DNA from: Linyphia triangularis | Lineage: Eukaryota; Arthropoda; Arachnida; Araneae; Linyphiidae | NCBI GenBank assembly: GCA_963978545.1 | Contig: OZ021723.1 | Span: 372,001-436,000 of the forward strand | Length of the DNA stretch: 64,000 nucleotides | Direction: 5' to 3' | Translations under genes and position numbers: made by a program | In this document: positions 44,441 to 56,601 of the stretch, in pieces | Position numbering within the stretch: position 1 is the first letter of the stretch | How the letters are laid out: each line of letters starts with the position of its first letter | Notes under the pieces: generated by a model | What the model was told of the DNA's origin: nothing | The model's database searches: none | What the model saw: the letters and a program-made list of their open reading frames with translations, nothing else

Positions 44441-44506
44441 GATTTTAAAATAAGAAGTAATAACAGAAATGAGCAGTAATTCTTTTGTTTATTTGTGTGT
44501 GTGTGG

Positions 44507-44524
44507 AGATGGGGGGGGGGGGGT
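44507..44524. repeat. G run and GT microsatellite, inverted copy
   Basis: Counterpart of the C-run/CA tract of unit 1. Confidence 0.8.
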
Positions 44525-44683
44525 AGTACAACTTGGGAAATATATGCTAGTGCTGTGTATCTATTGTCTAGCTAGTGGGGTGTATCTTTAGTGCAAAACA
44601 CTGCCACTTTAGAGTGATATCTGACATGTATCTGTGTGATATTATTAATATAGCAACAGAACTTTATTATAGGTAGAACAATT

Positions 44684-44802
44684 GTCAACGGCCATACCAT
44701 GATGAACATACCGGTTCTCGTTCGATCACCGAAGTCAAGCATCATCGGGCGCGGTCAGTACTTGGGAGGGTGACCACCTGGGAACACCGCGTGAAGTTGG
44801 CA
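44684..44802 (+). rRNA. 5S ribosomal RNA gene, inverted unit, with a damaged helix I
   Basis: As the other copies, but the 3' end reads CGTGAAGTTGGCA where they have CGTGCCGTTGGCA. The two changed bases lose pairs with CGG of the 5' strand of helix I, so this copy may be a pseudogene. Internal promoter region and T-run terminator are kept. Confidence 0.88.
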
Positions 44803-45901
44803 TTCTTTTTTTTAAAATATATACATATATATGTAATGAATTAACACTTTAAACGATTATCCTGTCGACTTATGTAATGAATTCATCCATTTTAATTAAG
44901 GTTATTGCAGCATGGTCGTGGAACTGTAGTGAAGAGTCAATTTTTAACAATATAAAACATTTATTAAGATATAAACCATAAATCAAAGTTAAACCCGGAG
45001 AGAGAGAGATCGCGCTAAAGTTACGTCTAAACTACTACATGATAGGAGATGGAATGTCATACATAGTAATGTCGAACAGAGAACAGCGTCGTTAAAAATC
45101 GTGGGAATCACTGATTCAGCAAATGTAATTTATAAACATTGTAGTGAGAAGGCAAGTATGTTGGCGCCAGAATGGAATACTAATTATGGGATACAAAACA
45201 AGAATGCTGACTCAGCAAAGATCTCACACATTAAATTGGCGTGGGAAGTTATCCTAAATAAGTTGTTAAATGAATTGATTAAAGAGGGTTTTGTGCTTTG
45301 GAAAGAGGAATTAATTTAACTGTCGGTTCTAAAAAAGGATTACATTCTATTACATATACATACCTACATATATTTAATTACCACTTACTTTTTATTTCCG
45401 CATTAATCGTGTATTGCATTGAATTGATTTGTTTTCATCCCCGCAGGACTCTACTTGACAAGTGCCCAAAATAAAGCATCACAAGAATCCGAAAGTAAGT
45501 TTTTTATAATTACTGTAATTGCAAACATTCTTTGCTATGCATGGTGTTCTCGGGAAATGCTCCAACACAGTGTTATCATTACGTATCTATTAGTATTCTG
45601 TATGCATTCATTGTACTGTTCTATCACTGTTGAAATGTAATACATTATTTGAGCTTTCTTTTTTATTCATTGTTTACCACAACACATTATTATGAGTCGC
45701 CACTCTTTTCCTATTCAGCATTGTTATAAATTAGTTTACTGTGCATTTATATATTATACCCCCACACATTGTTAGAAATAGTTGCTCAGCATTGTTGTAA
45801 CTTTACATAAATTGTTGAAAATAACACCACTTTTAATTTGGACTTGTAAGGTTGCCATATTAATATCTTTTTGTTCATTTGTGTTTGGATAGCGATTTTT
45901 T
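44803..45901. other. 5S-H2B spacer, inverted unit
   Basis: Inverted copy of the unit 1 spacer, including the unrecognised frame and the splice-like CCCCGCAG...GTAAGT stretch near 45440-45500. Confidence 0.6.
44993..45319 (+). other. Unrecognised open frame of 108 codons, inverted copy
   Basis: Same frame as at 9303-9629 and open here too. No ATG near its start and no known domain seen. A TATAAAA lies near 44951, but a promoter role is a guess. Confidence 0.3.
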
Positions 45902-45917
45902 GGCCCTGAAAAGGGCC
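45902..45917 (-). terminator. Histone stem-loop of H2B, inverted unit
   Basis: GGCCCTTTTCAGGGCC on the minus strand. Confidence 0.95.
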
Positions 45918-45938
45918 TTTTGATGGAAATGATGTGAT

Positions 45939-46313
45939 TTACTTGGAGCTGGTGTATTTGGTGACGGCCTTGGTGCCTTCAGACACAGCGTGTTTGGCCA
46001 ACTCACCAGGCAAAAGAAGTCGCACAGCAGTCTGAATTTCCCGACTGGTGATTGTGCTTCGCTTGTTGTAGTGAGCGAGACGGGAAGATTCAGCAGCGAT
46101 TCTTTCAAAGATGTCGTTGACGAAAGAGTTCATGATAGACATGGCTTTGCTGGAAATGCCAGTGTCGGGATGAACTTGCTTAAGAACTTTGTAAATGTAA
46201 ATTGCAAAGGATTCCTTCCTGCGCTTCTTCCTCTTCTTTTTGTCACCGGCACGGACAGCCTTTTGGGCTTTTCCCGCCTTTTTAACAGCCTTTCCTGAAG
46301 CCTGGGGTGGCAT
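45939..46313 (-). CDS. H2B: Histone H2B (124 aa), inverted unit
   Basis: Protein identical to the other two copies. GagB3 lies between its leader and the H4/H2B promoter. Confidence 0.97.
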   Translation of the reverse strand: MPPQASGKAVKKAGKAQKAVRAGDKKKRKKRRKESFAIYIYKVLKQVHPDTGISSKAMSIMNSFVNDIFERIAAESSRLAHYNKRSTITSREIQTAVRLLLPGELAKHAVSEGTKAVTKYTSSK

Positions 46314-46350
46314 GATATGCAATCTCGGTCAAAGAATGAATTGAAAAATT

Positions 46351-47926
46351 CTTCTTTGATGATGATTGTAAGTGGCTACAGCCCGGAGGCACTTTACCAC
46401 TGGTCGTAAATTAGCCCGAAGGGCAATCGTCGGAATTAAAAAGATCAAAATTGGCAAAAAATCAAAGACGGGACGGACAGGACAGCACAGAAGGTGAAAA
46501 ACAGTTCAAATGAAGATTTCCAAAACGCTCTTTGACAAAAAGCAGCAGGCTAAGATGGTCTTCCAATCGGAAACGTGGAAATGGCAGATGGGAGGAGCTA
46601 AGTAGAGAAGAAGTTAGATCGCAGGTGTGGAACAGCGGGAAGAGGAACGACTGGACTTTGCAGACTTCATGTGTCTTTGATCAGCAAAATGTGCTCGAAT
46701 ATCAATTGGATTCTCATTGAAATATTTAAGGAGAGGTAACATGAACCTGTTGTCATTTCCAAACTGGTAGAAATCGTCAATGGTGTCAAAATGGCGGGCA
46801 ACCTCAGCTGAGAAGTTACGAAGTGTTGACTTGCATCCAGCATGCTCGTTCAGCATATAAGCTTTGACATAGGTGTTTGTACTGGCATCCTGGGATGTAG
46901 GGGTACAGACAGCAGATAAATCAGCAATATGGTCATCAGTACAGGTCGCCTGGTTGACCTGCACTATTGGAGGGAGGGGCTCAAAAGAGGACTGGCATGC
47001 AACTTCTGCATATGTTGGTTTTTTGAGCTTCTCAAGCTGCAGAGGTCTAGGCAGGAATTGTTTTTTCATAACCTTCGGAGGGGGGGGGAGTAGGTGGAAT
47101 GATCGCCCTCTTGACCAACGGTCCATCTACCCTCCTCCTCAAAAGCTTCTTGCGTGCTGGGCATGAAAGTGAGCTACTGCAATGATCCTGTTTACAGTTG
47201 CAGCAGGTTTTGGGTCCATCCTTGGACTGGCAGTCGCTGCTACGGTGTGCTTTCGCACAGTGGCGACATCTGGATGGCAATGTGCATGAAGAGGCCAGGT
47301 GAGATCCCCAGCTCTGGCAATTAAAGCATTGCCGGGGACCTCTGTCTTGCTTCCCTTTCAGCGGTTCCATCTGAATTTGAACATAGAGAAGCATCTTCCA
47401 GGAAAGGATGTGTTCTCGATCGAAGTGGGCAGGAAACTCAAGTATGAAAAGAGGCATCTTGATACCTCTCCTCCTCTTCATTTGCATGACTGAATTGGGC
47501 AGGTGGTCAGGCATCTCAGACTTCATCCAGTCATGAATCTCATCAGGGGTGGTATTAACATCCAGTCCCCTAACTACAACTCGAAATGGAGTGGCTAGCT
47601 TAGGTTCATTCTGGGAAAAGGTAACACCAATTTCTTTGAGCCAGGTATAATAGAGTGCCTCCTCAACCTCCTGGCGAGGGGTGACACAGTAAAAACCTCC
47701 TTTAACTCGGGCGTCCAGAGTACTATTGTGTTCAAGTATCCTCTTGTGTAGTTCACTTATAGCACTCTTTCCAAACGAGTCAGTCGCAAAGTAGAAAGAT
47801 GTGGGAACGTAAGGGGTGCTATCTAAATTAGCAGCATTCGCCTCAACATAATCCAACATCTCTTCTGCCGGTAATAGGATTTTGCAAGTCTCATTAACAG
47901 GATGAGTAGATTCAGTTGAAATTGAT
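46351..47926 (-). mobile_element. gagB3: 5'-truncated gag-only element at the H2B start site
   Basis: Plus-strand target TGAAAAATT (from 46342) on the left and TGAAAAATTTC (47927-47937) on the right. The tail reads CCACTTACAATCATCATCAAAGAAG in sense, closer to auto-1 (CCACTTACAACCATCATCAAAGAAGAAG) than to gagB1. The leader and the first 60-70 codons are missing. TGTCCTGTCCGTC motif present (46472-46484, minus). Confidence 0.9.
46614..47926 (-). pseudogene. Family B-like Gag, no start codon and one frameshift
   Basis: Starts within the acidic region (ETCKILLPAEEMLDYVEANAAN), then the family B domain order with knuckles CFNCQSWGSHLASSC, CRHCAKAHRSSDC and CCNCKQDHCSSSLSC. A run of nine C near 47090 shifts the frame; after it KKPTYAEVACQSS and a family-specific C-terminus continue to 46614. 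Diverged from gagB1, so an older or separate subfamily. Confidence 0.88.
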
Positions 47927-48391
<465 letters not shown>

Positions 48392-48439
48392 AAATTCTCA
48401 CTTGTCATTCATTCACCCACCCATCCATCCTCATAAAAA

Positions 48440-48455
48440 GGCCCTTTTCAGGGCC
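48440..48455 (+). terminator. Histone stem-loop of H4, second inverted unit
   Basis: GGCCCTTTTCAGGGCC. Confidence 0.95.
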
Positions 48456-48920
48456 AAAAAATTATTCATGTTACAAGGCATCTATAAAAACATAACAATT
48501 AAAAATGTAAGCACAGTGATATAGTAGAAAAATGTGTACAACAGTGCTGAATTCAACAATTTAATTATATTACCCAACTGCCATATATTTTTCATTCTCA
48601 CATTTCAACAATCAATGCATAATGATTAAAAAAAAAACAATAATAAGACATAACAATGCTTGTTTGTTTTGTGCTTTTAAAATTTTCCCCATTGTCACAC
48701 ATGAACTATTGATAAACTAACTGATGCAAACTGTTTGTTATATGACAAATCTGCCTTATTATGAAAATGTATGATGAAAAGTAATGTAGCATGTGCTATT
48801 TTGTTTACATAACAAATTTGTTTGTTTACATAACAAATTTGTTTGTTGACATAAACATTGAAAGTTCCTAGTTGTATACTGTTGTATTGTGCAGTAGGTT
48901 AGTTGATTCCAAAATTTTTT
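48456..48920. other. H4-H1 spacer, second inverted unit
   Basis: As the first inverted unit with small indels (a longer A run, an extra ACTATTGATAA segment). Palindromic pair kept. No gene seen. Confidence 0.7.
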
Positions 48921-48936
48921 GGCTCTGAAAAGAGCC
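48921..48936 (-). terminator. Histone stem-loop of H1, second inverted unit
   Basis: GGCTCTTTTCAGAGCC on the minus strand. Confidence 0.95.
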
Positions 48937-48967
48937 TTTTTTTTTTTTCTTCTGAGAGAAAGGGGGT

Positions 48968-49564
48968 TTACTTCTTTGCGGACTTTTTGGGTGCAGCCTT
49001 TTTAGGAGTCTTTAGTTTTTTAGCCTTGGGTGCCTTTGTTGCTTTAACTGCCTTTTTAGGAGACTTTGGTTTGGCGGCCTTTTTAGGGGTTGCCTTCTTG
49101 ACAGCTTTCTTTTTCTCCACTTTAGCCTTTGGTTTGGCTGCAGTTTTTTTGGCAGACTTGGCTTTTTTGGCAGGGGAAGCAGTTTCTTTTTTAGCTACTT
49201 TCTTTACCTCTTTCACTGGTTTTTTGGTTTTCTGGCCGGAAGCACTCAACTTGAAGGAACCGGTGGCACCTTTTCCCTTTGTTTGGACAAGTGATCCACT
49301 GACAACAGCACTCTTCAAGTACTTTTTGATGAAAGGTGTCAAACGATCAAGATCAACTTTGTGGTTGGCCCCAATGTGTTTCTTGATGGCTTGCAGAGAG
49401 GAACCACCCCTCTCCTTCAAATTGGTGATGGCATCGACTACCATATCCGCCACCTTAGGGTGAGAAGGCGCAGTTTTGGGTTTTTTTGCTGCAGTCTTTG
49501 CCTTCGACTTCTTAGGCGTGGCGGCTGCAGGAGTTGCGGCAACGGTAGCAGTTTCCTCAGACAT
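48968..49564 (-). CDS. H1: Linker histone H1 (198 aa), second inverted unit
   Basis: In-frame loss of two residues in the C-tail ([10 protein letters not shown] for [12 protein letters not shown]); otherwise as unit 1. Such K/P/A-repeat changes are usually tolerated. Confidence 0.97.
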   Translation of the reverse strand: MSEETATVAATPAAATPKKSKAKTAAKKPKTAPSHPKVADMVVDAITNLKERGGSSLQAIKKHIGANHKVDLDRLTPFIKKYLKSAVVSGSLVQTKGKGATGSFKLSASGQKTKKPVKEVKKVAKKETASPAKKAKSAKKTAAKPKAKVEKKKAVKKATPKKAAKPKSPKKAVKATKAPKAKKLKTPKKAAPKKSAKK

Positions 49565-50151
<587 letters not shown>

Positions 50152-50180
50152 ACACACAAAAATCCCCTTACTCATAAAAA

Positions 50181-50196
50181 GGCCCTTTTAAGGGCC
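50181..50196 (+). terminator. Histone stem-loop of H3, second inverted unit
   Basis: GGCCCTTTTAAGGGCC. Confidence 0.95.
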
Positions 50197-50514
50197 AAAA
50201 AATGACGTGCCTCACTTCATTTACTGACTTTTTTTAAAACTCTAGCTTAGTTTTATACCCAGTATCATTTCTTTACTCCATTATACATCTATTAATATTA
50301 ATCGAGAGTTGTAAGAATACTGTTGTGCCCAAGAATGTTGTTTTTGTGAATCACAGAGGGCGCCACCACGGGGAAAGAGTTTATTTTGTTTGTGTCCTTT
50401 TGAATCGGAGTTTGGCGAATAAATATTGTTCAGAGTTCATTGAAGTGCTGTTATCAAATTTTAGAATGCAAGTGAATGAAGAGAATAGATGAATCTTTTG
50501 TGTAAATATGTTTT
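50197..50514. other. H3-H2A spacer, second inverted unit
   Basis: AT-rich spacer, as in the other units; nothing recognised. Confidence 0.7.
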
Positions 50515-50530
50515 GGCCCTGAGAAGGGCC
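50515..50530 (-). terminator. Histone stem-loop of H2A, second inverted unit
   Basis: GGCCCTTCTCAGGGCC on the minus strand. Confidence 0.95.
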
Positions 50531-50560
50531 TTTTTGTGTGTTGTTAATGGGGAATGGAGC

Positions 50561-50962
<402 letters not shown>

Positions 50963-50983
50963 TCAAAGAAATGATGTCAAAAA

Positions 50984-52861
50984 CTTTTTGACTTTGATGT
51001 GGTGTTGTACGAGGTACCTAGTGCCCGTTAGGGCGAAAACCTCTTCATCTGAAATGGGCCGCAAGGCAGTGAATTAGTCAGATCGAAAATGGGGCAGCAA
51101 CAGCAGATAGAGACAGGATGGTGGGGAAGCATCAGCAATGACAAGTCATTACGTCTGCCTCTGAAAAGGATAAAATCTAAAATGAGCAGTGGCAGTCCGG
51201 CGTCCAGCAATAAGGGCTTGGGGCATCCTCCAATGGGGAAGCAGGATCCATCCGTGGGCGGAGCTTACTGGGAAATTGGAGTAGAGCATCTAGACGATGA
51301 AGGAATCAAAGCCTTTAACCTCGCAGAGTATAGGATTGGAATCAGGGGCCCAGGTTTAGAGATGTCTTTCATCATGACTCTTATGAGGTGAATGTCAGTT
51401 GTCAACATGATACTGGAAATGGCATTTCTGCATTGCGCGTCTGTGAGCATGGAGTTATTGATTGCTTGTGAAATGCCTTCGAAGCGGTCTTCAAAGATCC
51501 GATAGCATCTACTATCTTCAGTAGGTAGGAAGGCATCCACCCCTTTGTCGGACATCACAATGGGGTCTGCTTGGCTCTCCGCAGATGGAGAACTAACATC
51601 AGTTTGGGTGAAGGCATCCATGCATACAGGGGCAGGGAGTTTACATACTTCCGAGAAAATCGCCATGTTGATGATCTCGTCAGTGCTAGTCTGTTGGTCA
51701 GTGTGATCAGAAATGGATTGGCATGATGCCTCAGCATATGTTTTTTGAAGCTTCCTAATGATCAGAGGTCTTGGGACCATTGGCTTCAACACAGGAGGAG
51801 AGGGAGTGGAAGGAATGATCGCCTTCTTGACCATAGGGCCTCCACTCCTTTTATGAATGAAATCTCTGCGAGCAGGGCAGGACAGGGAGCTGCTACAATG
51901 CTCCAAGTTGCAGTTGCAGCAGCGTTTTTGACTACCTTTAGTTGGGCAATCACGGCTGAGATGGTTTTTCGCACAGTGGCGACATCTAGTGGGAGCATTG
52001 CAATCTGCGGCTAAGTGGGCTCCCCAGTGTTGGCATTTGTAACACTGTTGGGGACCTCTCCTTTTGTTGCCTTTGAGTAGCTCCATTTTGATATTAACGT
52101 AAAGCATAGACTTCCAGGAAAGTATGTTTACTTTATCCAAAGCAAGTGGGAAAGTGAGAACAAAAAGTGGCAACTTTTGCCCTGTTCGTCTCTTCATCTG
52201 ATATATATTGAAAGTAGGAAAATCGGGCTTTTCCAGTAAAAGCCATTCCCGAATTTCCTCAATGCTAGTGTTAATAGGTAAACCCCGTACAACGGTCCTA
52301 AATAAGGAGGTAGGTCGAGACCCTTTGATTTCGAAAGGACAATCAGTATCCTTAAGGTGCTTGGAAATCAGGGACTCTTCCTTTTCATTGTGGGGTGTTA
52401 CGCAGTATTTGGATTTGGTAATTCTGGCATCCAGAAATAAGTTATGCTCCAGCAAAAACTTGTGCAGGAGTTTAATACAGGATTTTCCAGCTTCATCAGT
52501 TGGGAAGGAAAAGATAGTGGGATTGAAGGGGGCGCCATTCAGGTTGGCTTTATCCACCACATCAAAATCCACATTGGCAGCAGGTAGGTTAAGGACAGTG
52601 CTATCCTCAATAACAGGTTGGGAATCATCATCTGTCAGCTCATCCATGGCTATGGGAACTTCACTAACGTTCTGCTCTTCCATAATAACAAGAATGGGAA
52701 CTTCATTAGGAATAGGAACCTCAGTAGTGTTATCGTCAATGACTTTAACAACTGGGTCTAAATCAACAGGATCAGGGCAGCTTGCCGAGGCAAGTGCGGG
52801 TTTGGACTTAACGGTTTTACGTCTCATCATCTCAGGCGATGATCGATCGAATCGATGATCT
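50984..52861 (-). mobile_element. gagA5: gag-only element directly before H2A, first of a seven-element stack
   Basis: Target ATGTCAAAAA (plus) on both sides. Its 5' end lacks the usual TTGCTAGCTCACTGAG leader; ATCGAT-rich filler runs almost to the ATG, so it is slightly 5'-truncated yet keeps the start codon. Confidence 0.92.
51265..52830 (-). CDS. Family A Gag of gagA5 (521 aa), open
   Basis: Starts MMRRKTV because ACG is changed to ATG at codon 2. Domains and knuckles as gagA1. C-terminal subtype SRCYRIFEDRFEGISQAINNSMLT with the longer SSSRCSTPISQ end. Confidence 0.9.
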   Translation of the reverse strand: MMRRKTVKSKPALASASCPDPVDLDPVVKVIDDNTTEVPIPNEVPILVIMEEQNVSEVPIAMDELTDDDSQPVIEDSTVLNLPAANVDFDVVDKANLNGAPFNPTIFSFPTDEAGKSCIKLLHKFLLEHNLFLDARITKSKYCVTPHNEKEESLISKHLKDTDCPFEIKGSRPTSLFRTVVRGLPINTSIEEIREWLLLEKPDFPTFNIYQMKRRTGQKLPLFVLTFPLALDKVNILSWKSMLYVNIKMELLKGNKRRGPQQCYKCQHWGAHLAADCNAPTRCRHCAKNHLSRDCPTKGSQKRCCNCNLEHCSSSLSCPARRDFIHKRSGGPMVKKAIIPSTPSPPVLKPMVPRPLIIRKLQKTYAEASCQSISDHTDQQTSTDEIINMAIFSEVCKLPAPVCMDAFTQTDVSSPSAESQADPIVMSDKGVDAFLPTEDSRCYRIFEDRFEGISQAINNSMLTDAQCRNAISSIMLTTDIHLIRVMMKDISKPGPLIPILYSARLKALIPSSSRCSTPISQ

Positions 52862-52871
52862 ATGTCAAAAA

Positions 52872-54676
52872 CTTTTGACTTTGATGTGGTGTTGTACGAG
52901 GTACCTAGTGCCCGTTAGGGCGAAAACCTCTTCATCTGAAATGGGCCGCAAGGCAGTGAATTAGTCAGATCGAAAATGGGGCAGCATCAGCAGATAGAGA
53001 CAGGATGGTGGGGAAGCATCAGCAATGACAAGTCATTACGTCTGCTTCTGAAAAGGATAGAATCTAAAATGAGCAGTGGCAGTCAGGCATCCAGCTATAT
53101 GGGCTTGGGGCATCCACCAATGGGGAAGCAGGATCCATCCATGGGTGGAGCTTACTGGGAATTTGGAGTATAGGCATTCATCTTGAGTTTCCATTGGTCG
53201 CGAGCTTGCAATATGATAATGGTAGAGAGTTCTCTGGATTCCTTGTCCGTGAGCGAGGGGTTGGTGAGAGCTTTTGCCATGCCATCGAGAAGGTCCGCAA
53301 AGAGCTGAAGGCATATAGCATCCACCATTTTGTCAGACATCACAGTGGGGTCTGCTTTGCTCTCCGTAGCAGGTAAACTAACATCAGTTTGGGTGAAGGC
53401 ATCCATGCAGACAGGGGCAGGGAGGGTACACACTTCCGAGAAAATCGCCATGTTGATGATCTCGTCAGTGCTAGTCTGTTGGTCAGTGTGATCAGGAATG
53501 GATTGGCATGCTGCCTCAGCATATGTTTTTTGAAGCTTCCTAATGATCAGAGGTCTTGGGACCATAGGCTTCAACACAGGAGGAGAGGGAGTGGAAGGAA
53601 TGATCGCCTTCTTGACCATAGGACCTCCACTCCTTTTATGAATGAAATCTCTGCGAGCAGGGCAGGACAGGGAGCTGCTACAATGCTCCAAGTTGCAGTT
53701 GCAGCAGCGTTTTTGACTACCTTTAGTTGGGCAATCTCGGCTGAGATGGTTTTTCGCACAGTGGCGACATCTGGTGGGAGCATTGCAATCTGCGGCTAAG
53801 TGGGCTCCCCAGTGTTGGCATTTGTAACACTGTTGGGGACCTCTCCTTTTGTTGCCTTTGAGTAGCTCCATTTTGATGTTAACGTAAAGCATAGACTTCC
53901 AGGAAAGTATGTTTACTTTATCCAAAGCAAGTGGGAAAGTGAGAACAAAAAGTGGCAACTTTTGCCCTGTTCGTCTCTTCATCTGATATGTATTGAAAGT
54001 AGGAAAATCGGGCTTTTCCAGTAAAAGCCATTCCCGAATTTCCTCAATGCTAGTGTTAATAGGTAAACCCCGTACAACGGTCCTAAATAAGGAGGTAGGT
54101 CGAGACCCTTTGATTTCGAAAGGACAATCAGTATCCTTAAGGTGCTTGGAAATCAGGGACTCTTCCTTTTCATTGTGGGGTGTTACGCAGTATTTGGATT
54201 TGGTAATTCTGGCATCCAGAAATAAGTTATGCTCCAGCAAAAACTTGTGCAGGAGTTTAATACAGGATTTTCCAGCTTCATCAGTTGGGAAGGAAAAGAT
54301 AGTGGGATTGAAGGGGGCGCCATTCAGGTTGGCTTTATCCACCACATCAAAATCCACATTGGCAGCAGGTAGGTTAAGGACAGTGCTATCCTCAATAACA
54401 GGTTGGGAATCATCATCTGTCAGCTCATCCATGGCTATGGGAACTTCACTAACGTTCTGCTCTTCCATAATAACAAGAATGGGAACTTCAATAGGAATAG
54501 GAACCACAGTAGTGTTATCGTCAATGACTTTAACAACTGGGTCTAAATCAACAGGATCAGGGCAGCTTGCCGAGGCAAGTGCGGGTTTGGACTTAACGGT
54601 TTTACGTCTCGTCATATCAGGAGCAAAAGAAAAGGCGACTACTCTCTCAGTGAGCTAGCAATCGAAACATCGATCT
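52872..54676 (-). mobile_element. gagA6: gag-only element
   Basis: Between ATGTCAAAAA (52862-52871) and ATGTCAAAA (54677-54685). Usual family leader with ATCGATGTTTCGATTGC filler at the 5' junction. Confidence 0.92.
53152..54615 (-). CDS. Family A Gag of gagA6 (487 aa), open
   Basis: C-terminal subtype of gagA1 and gagA4 (ICLQLFADLLDGMAKALTNPSLT) but 7 residues shorter, with a small deletion before it (KMVDAICLQ). Core nearly identical to other copies. Confidence 0.9.
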   Translation of the reverse strand: MTRRKTVKSKPALASASCPDPVDLDPVVKVIDDNTTVVPIPIEVPILVIMEEQNVSEVPIAMDELTDDDSQPVIEDSTVLNLPAANVDFDVVDKANLNGAPFNPTIFSFPTDEAGKSCIKLLHKFLLEHNLFLDARITKSKYCVTPHNEKEESLISKHLKDTDCPFEIKGSRPTSLFRTVVRGLPINTSIEEIREWLLLEKPDFPTFNTYQMKRRTGQKLPLFVLTFPLALDKVNILSWKSMLYVNIKMELLKGNKRRGPQQCYKCQHWGAHLAADCNAPTRCRHCAKNHLSRDCPTKGSQKRCCNCNLEHCSSSLSCPARRDFIHKRSGGPMVKKAIIPSTPSPPVLKPMVPRPLIIRKLQKTYAEAACQSIPDHTDQQTSTDEIINMAIFSEVCTLPAPVCMDAFTQTDVSLPATESKADPTVMSDKMVDAICLQLFADLLDGMAKALTNPSLTDKESRELSTIIILQARDQWKLKMNAYTPNSQ

Positions 54677-54685
54677 ATGTCAAAA

Positions 54686-56592
54686 CTTTTGACTTTGATG
54701 TGGTGTTGTACGAGGTACCTAGTGCCCGTTAGGGCGAAAACCTCTTCATCTGAAATGGGCCGCAAGGCAGTGAATTAGTCAGATCGGAAATGGGGCAGCA
54801 TCAGCAGATAGAGACAGGATGGTGGGGAAGCATCAGCAATGACAAGTCATTACGTCTGCTTCTGAAAAGGATAAAATCTAAAATGAGCAGTGGCAGTCCG
54901 GCGTCCAGCTATAAGGGCTTGGGGCATCCTCCAATGGGGAAGCAGGATCCATCCGTGGGCGGAGCTTACTGGGAAATTGGAGTAGAGCATCTAGACGATG
55001 AAGGAGTCGAAGCGTTTGACCTCGAAGAGTATAGGATTGGAATCAGGGGTCCAGGCTTAGAGATGTCTTTCATCAAAACTCTCATGAGGCCAATGTTAGT
55101 TTGTATTAAGATACTGGAAATGGCAGTTCTGCATTGCACGTCTGTGAGCATGGGGTTGTTGATTGCTTGTGAAATGCCATTGAAACGGTCGTCAAAGATC
55201 TGATAGCCTCTACTATGTTCAGTAGGTAGGAAGGCATCCACCCCTTTGTCGGACATCACAATGGGGTCAGCTTTGCTCTCCGCAGTTGGTAAACTAACAT
55301 CAGTTTGGGTGAAGGCATCCATGCATACAGGGGCAGGGAGGGTACACACTTCCGAGAAAATCGCCATGTTGATGATCTCGTCAGTGCTAGTCTGTTGGTC
55401 AGTGTGATCGGAAATGGATTGGCATGCTGCCTCAGCATATGTTTTTTGAAGCTTCCTAATGATCAGAGGTCTTGGGACCATAGGCTTCAACACAGGAGGA
55501 GAGGGAGTGGAAGGAATGATCGCCCTCTTGACCATAGGACCTCCACTCCTTTTATGAATGAAATCTCTGCGAGCAGGGCAGGACAGGGAGCTGCTACAAT
55601 GCTCCAAGTTGCAGTTGCAGCAGCGTTTTTGACTACCTTTAGTTGGGCAATCTCGGCTGAGATGGTTTTTCGCACAGTGGCGACATCTGGTGGGAGCATT
55701 GCAATCTGCGGCTAAGTGGGCTCCCCAGTGTTGGCATTTGTAACACTGTTGGGGACCTCTCCTTTTGTTGCCTTTGAGTAGCTCCATTTTGATGTTAACG
55801 TAAAGCATAGACTTCCAGGAAAGTATGTTTACTTTATCCAAAGCAAGTGGGAAAGTGAGAACAAAAAGTGGCAACTTTTGCCCTGTTCGTCTCTTCATCT
55901 GATATATATTGAAAGTAGGAAAATCGGGCTTTTCCAGTAAAAGCCATTCCCGAATTTCCTCAATGCTAGTGTTAATAGGTAAACCCCGTACAACGGTCCT
56001 AAATAAGGAGGTAGGTCGAGACCCTTTGATTTCGAAAGGACAATCAGTATCCTTAAGGTGCTTGGAAATCAGGGACTCTTCCTTTTCATTGTGGGGTGTT
56101 ACGCAGTATTTGGATTTGGTAATTCTGGCATCCAGAAATAAGTTATGCTCCAGCAAAAACTTGTGCAGGAGTTTAATACAGGATTTTCCAGCTTCATCAG
56201 TTGGGAAGGAAAAGATAGTGGGATTGAAGGGGGCGCCATTCAGGTTGGCTTTTTCCACCACATCAAAATCCACATTGGCAGCAGGTAGGTTAAGGACAGT
56301 GCTATCCTCAATATCAGGTTGGGAATCATCATCTGTCAGCTCATCCATGGCTATGGGAACTTCACTAACGTTCTGCTCTTCCATAATAACAAGAATGGGA
56401 ACTTCAATAGGAATAGGAACCTCAGTAGTGTTATCGTCAATGACTTTAACAACTGGGTCTAAATCAACAGGATCAGGGCAGCTTGCCGAGGCAAGTGCGG
56501 GTTTGGACTTAACGGTTTTACGTCTCGTCATATCAGGAGCAAAAGAAAAAACGACTACTCTCTCAGTGAGCTAGCAATCGAATCTCGATCCT
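54686..56592 (-). mobile_element. gagA7: gag-only element, first half of the 3,777-bp dimer
   Basis: Flanked by ATGTCAAAA (ending 54685 and starting 56593). The 5' filler has CTCGATC as in gagA3. Confidence 0.92.
54966..56531 (-). CDS. Family A Gag of gagA7 (521 aa), open
   Basis: C-terminal subtype as gagA-H3 (SRGYQIFDDRFNGISQAINNPMLTDVQC) without that copy's nonsense codon. Identical protein to gagA9. Confidence 0.9.
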   Translation of the reverse strand: MTRRKTVKSKPALASASCPDPVDLDPVVKVIDDNTTEVPIPIEVPILVIMEEQNVSEVPIAMDELTDDDSQPDIEDSTVLNLPAANVDFDVVEKANLNGAPFNPTIFSFPTDEAGKSCIKLLHKFLLEHNLFLDARITKSKYCVTPHNEKEESLISKHLKDTDCPFEIKGSRPTSLFRTVVRGLPINTSIEEIREWLLLEKPDFPTFNIYQMKRRTGQKLPLFVLTFPLALDKVNILSWKSMLYVNIKMELLKGNKRRGPQQCYKCQHWGAHLAADCNAPTRCRHCAKNHLSRDCPTKGSQKRCCNCNLEHCSSSLSCPARRDFIHKRSGGPMVKRAIIPSTPSPPVLKPMVPRPLIIRKLQKTYAEAACQSISDHTDQQTSTDEIINMAIFSEVCTLPAPVCMDAFTQTDVSLPTAESKADPIVMSDKGVDAFLPTEHSRGYQIFDDRFNGISQAINNPMLTDVQCRTAISSILIQTNIGLMRVLMKDISKPGPLIPILYSSRSNASTPSSSRCSTPISQ

Positions 56593-56601
56593 ATGTCAAA
56601 A

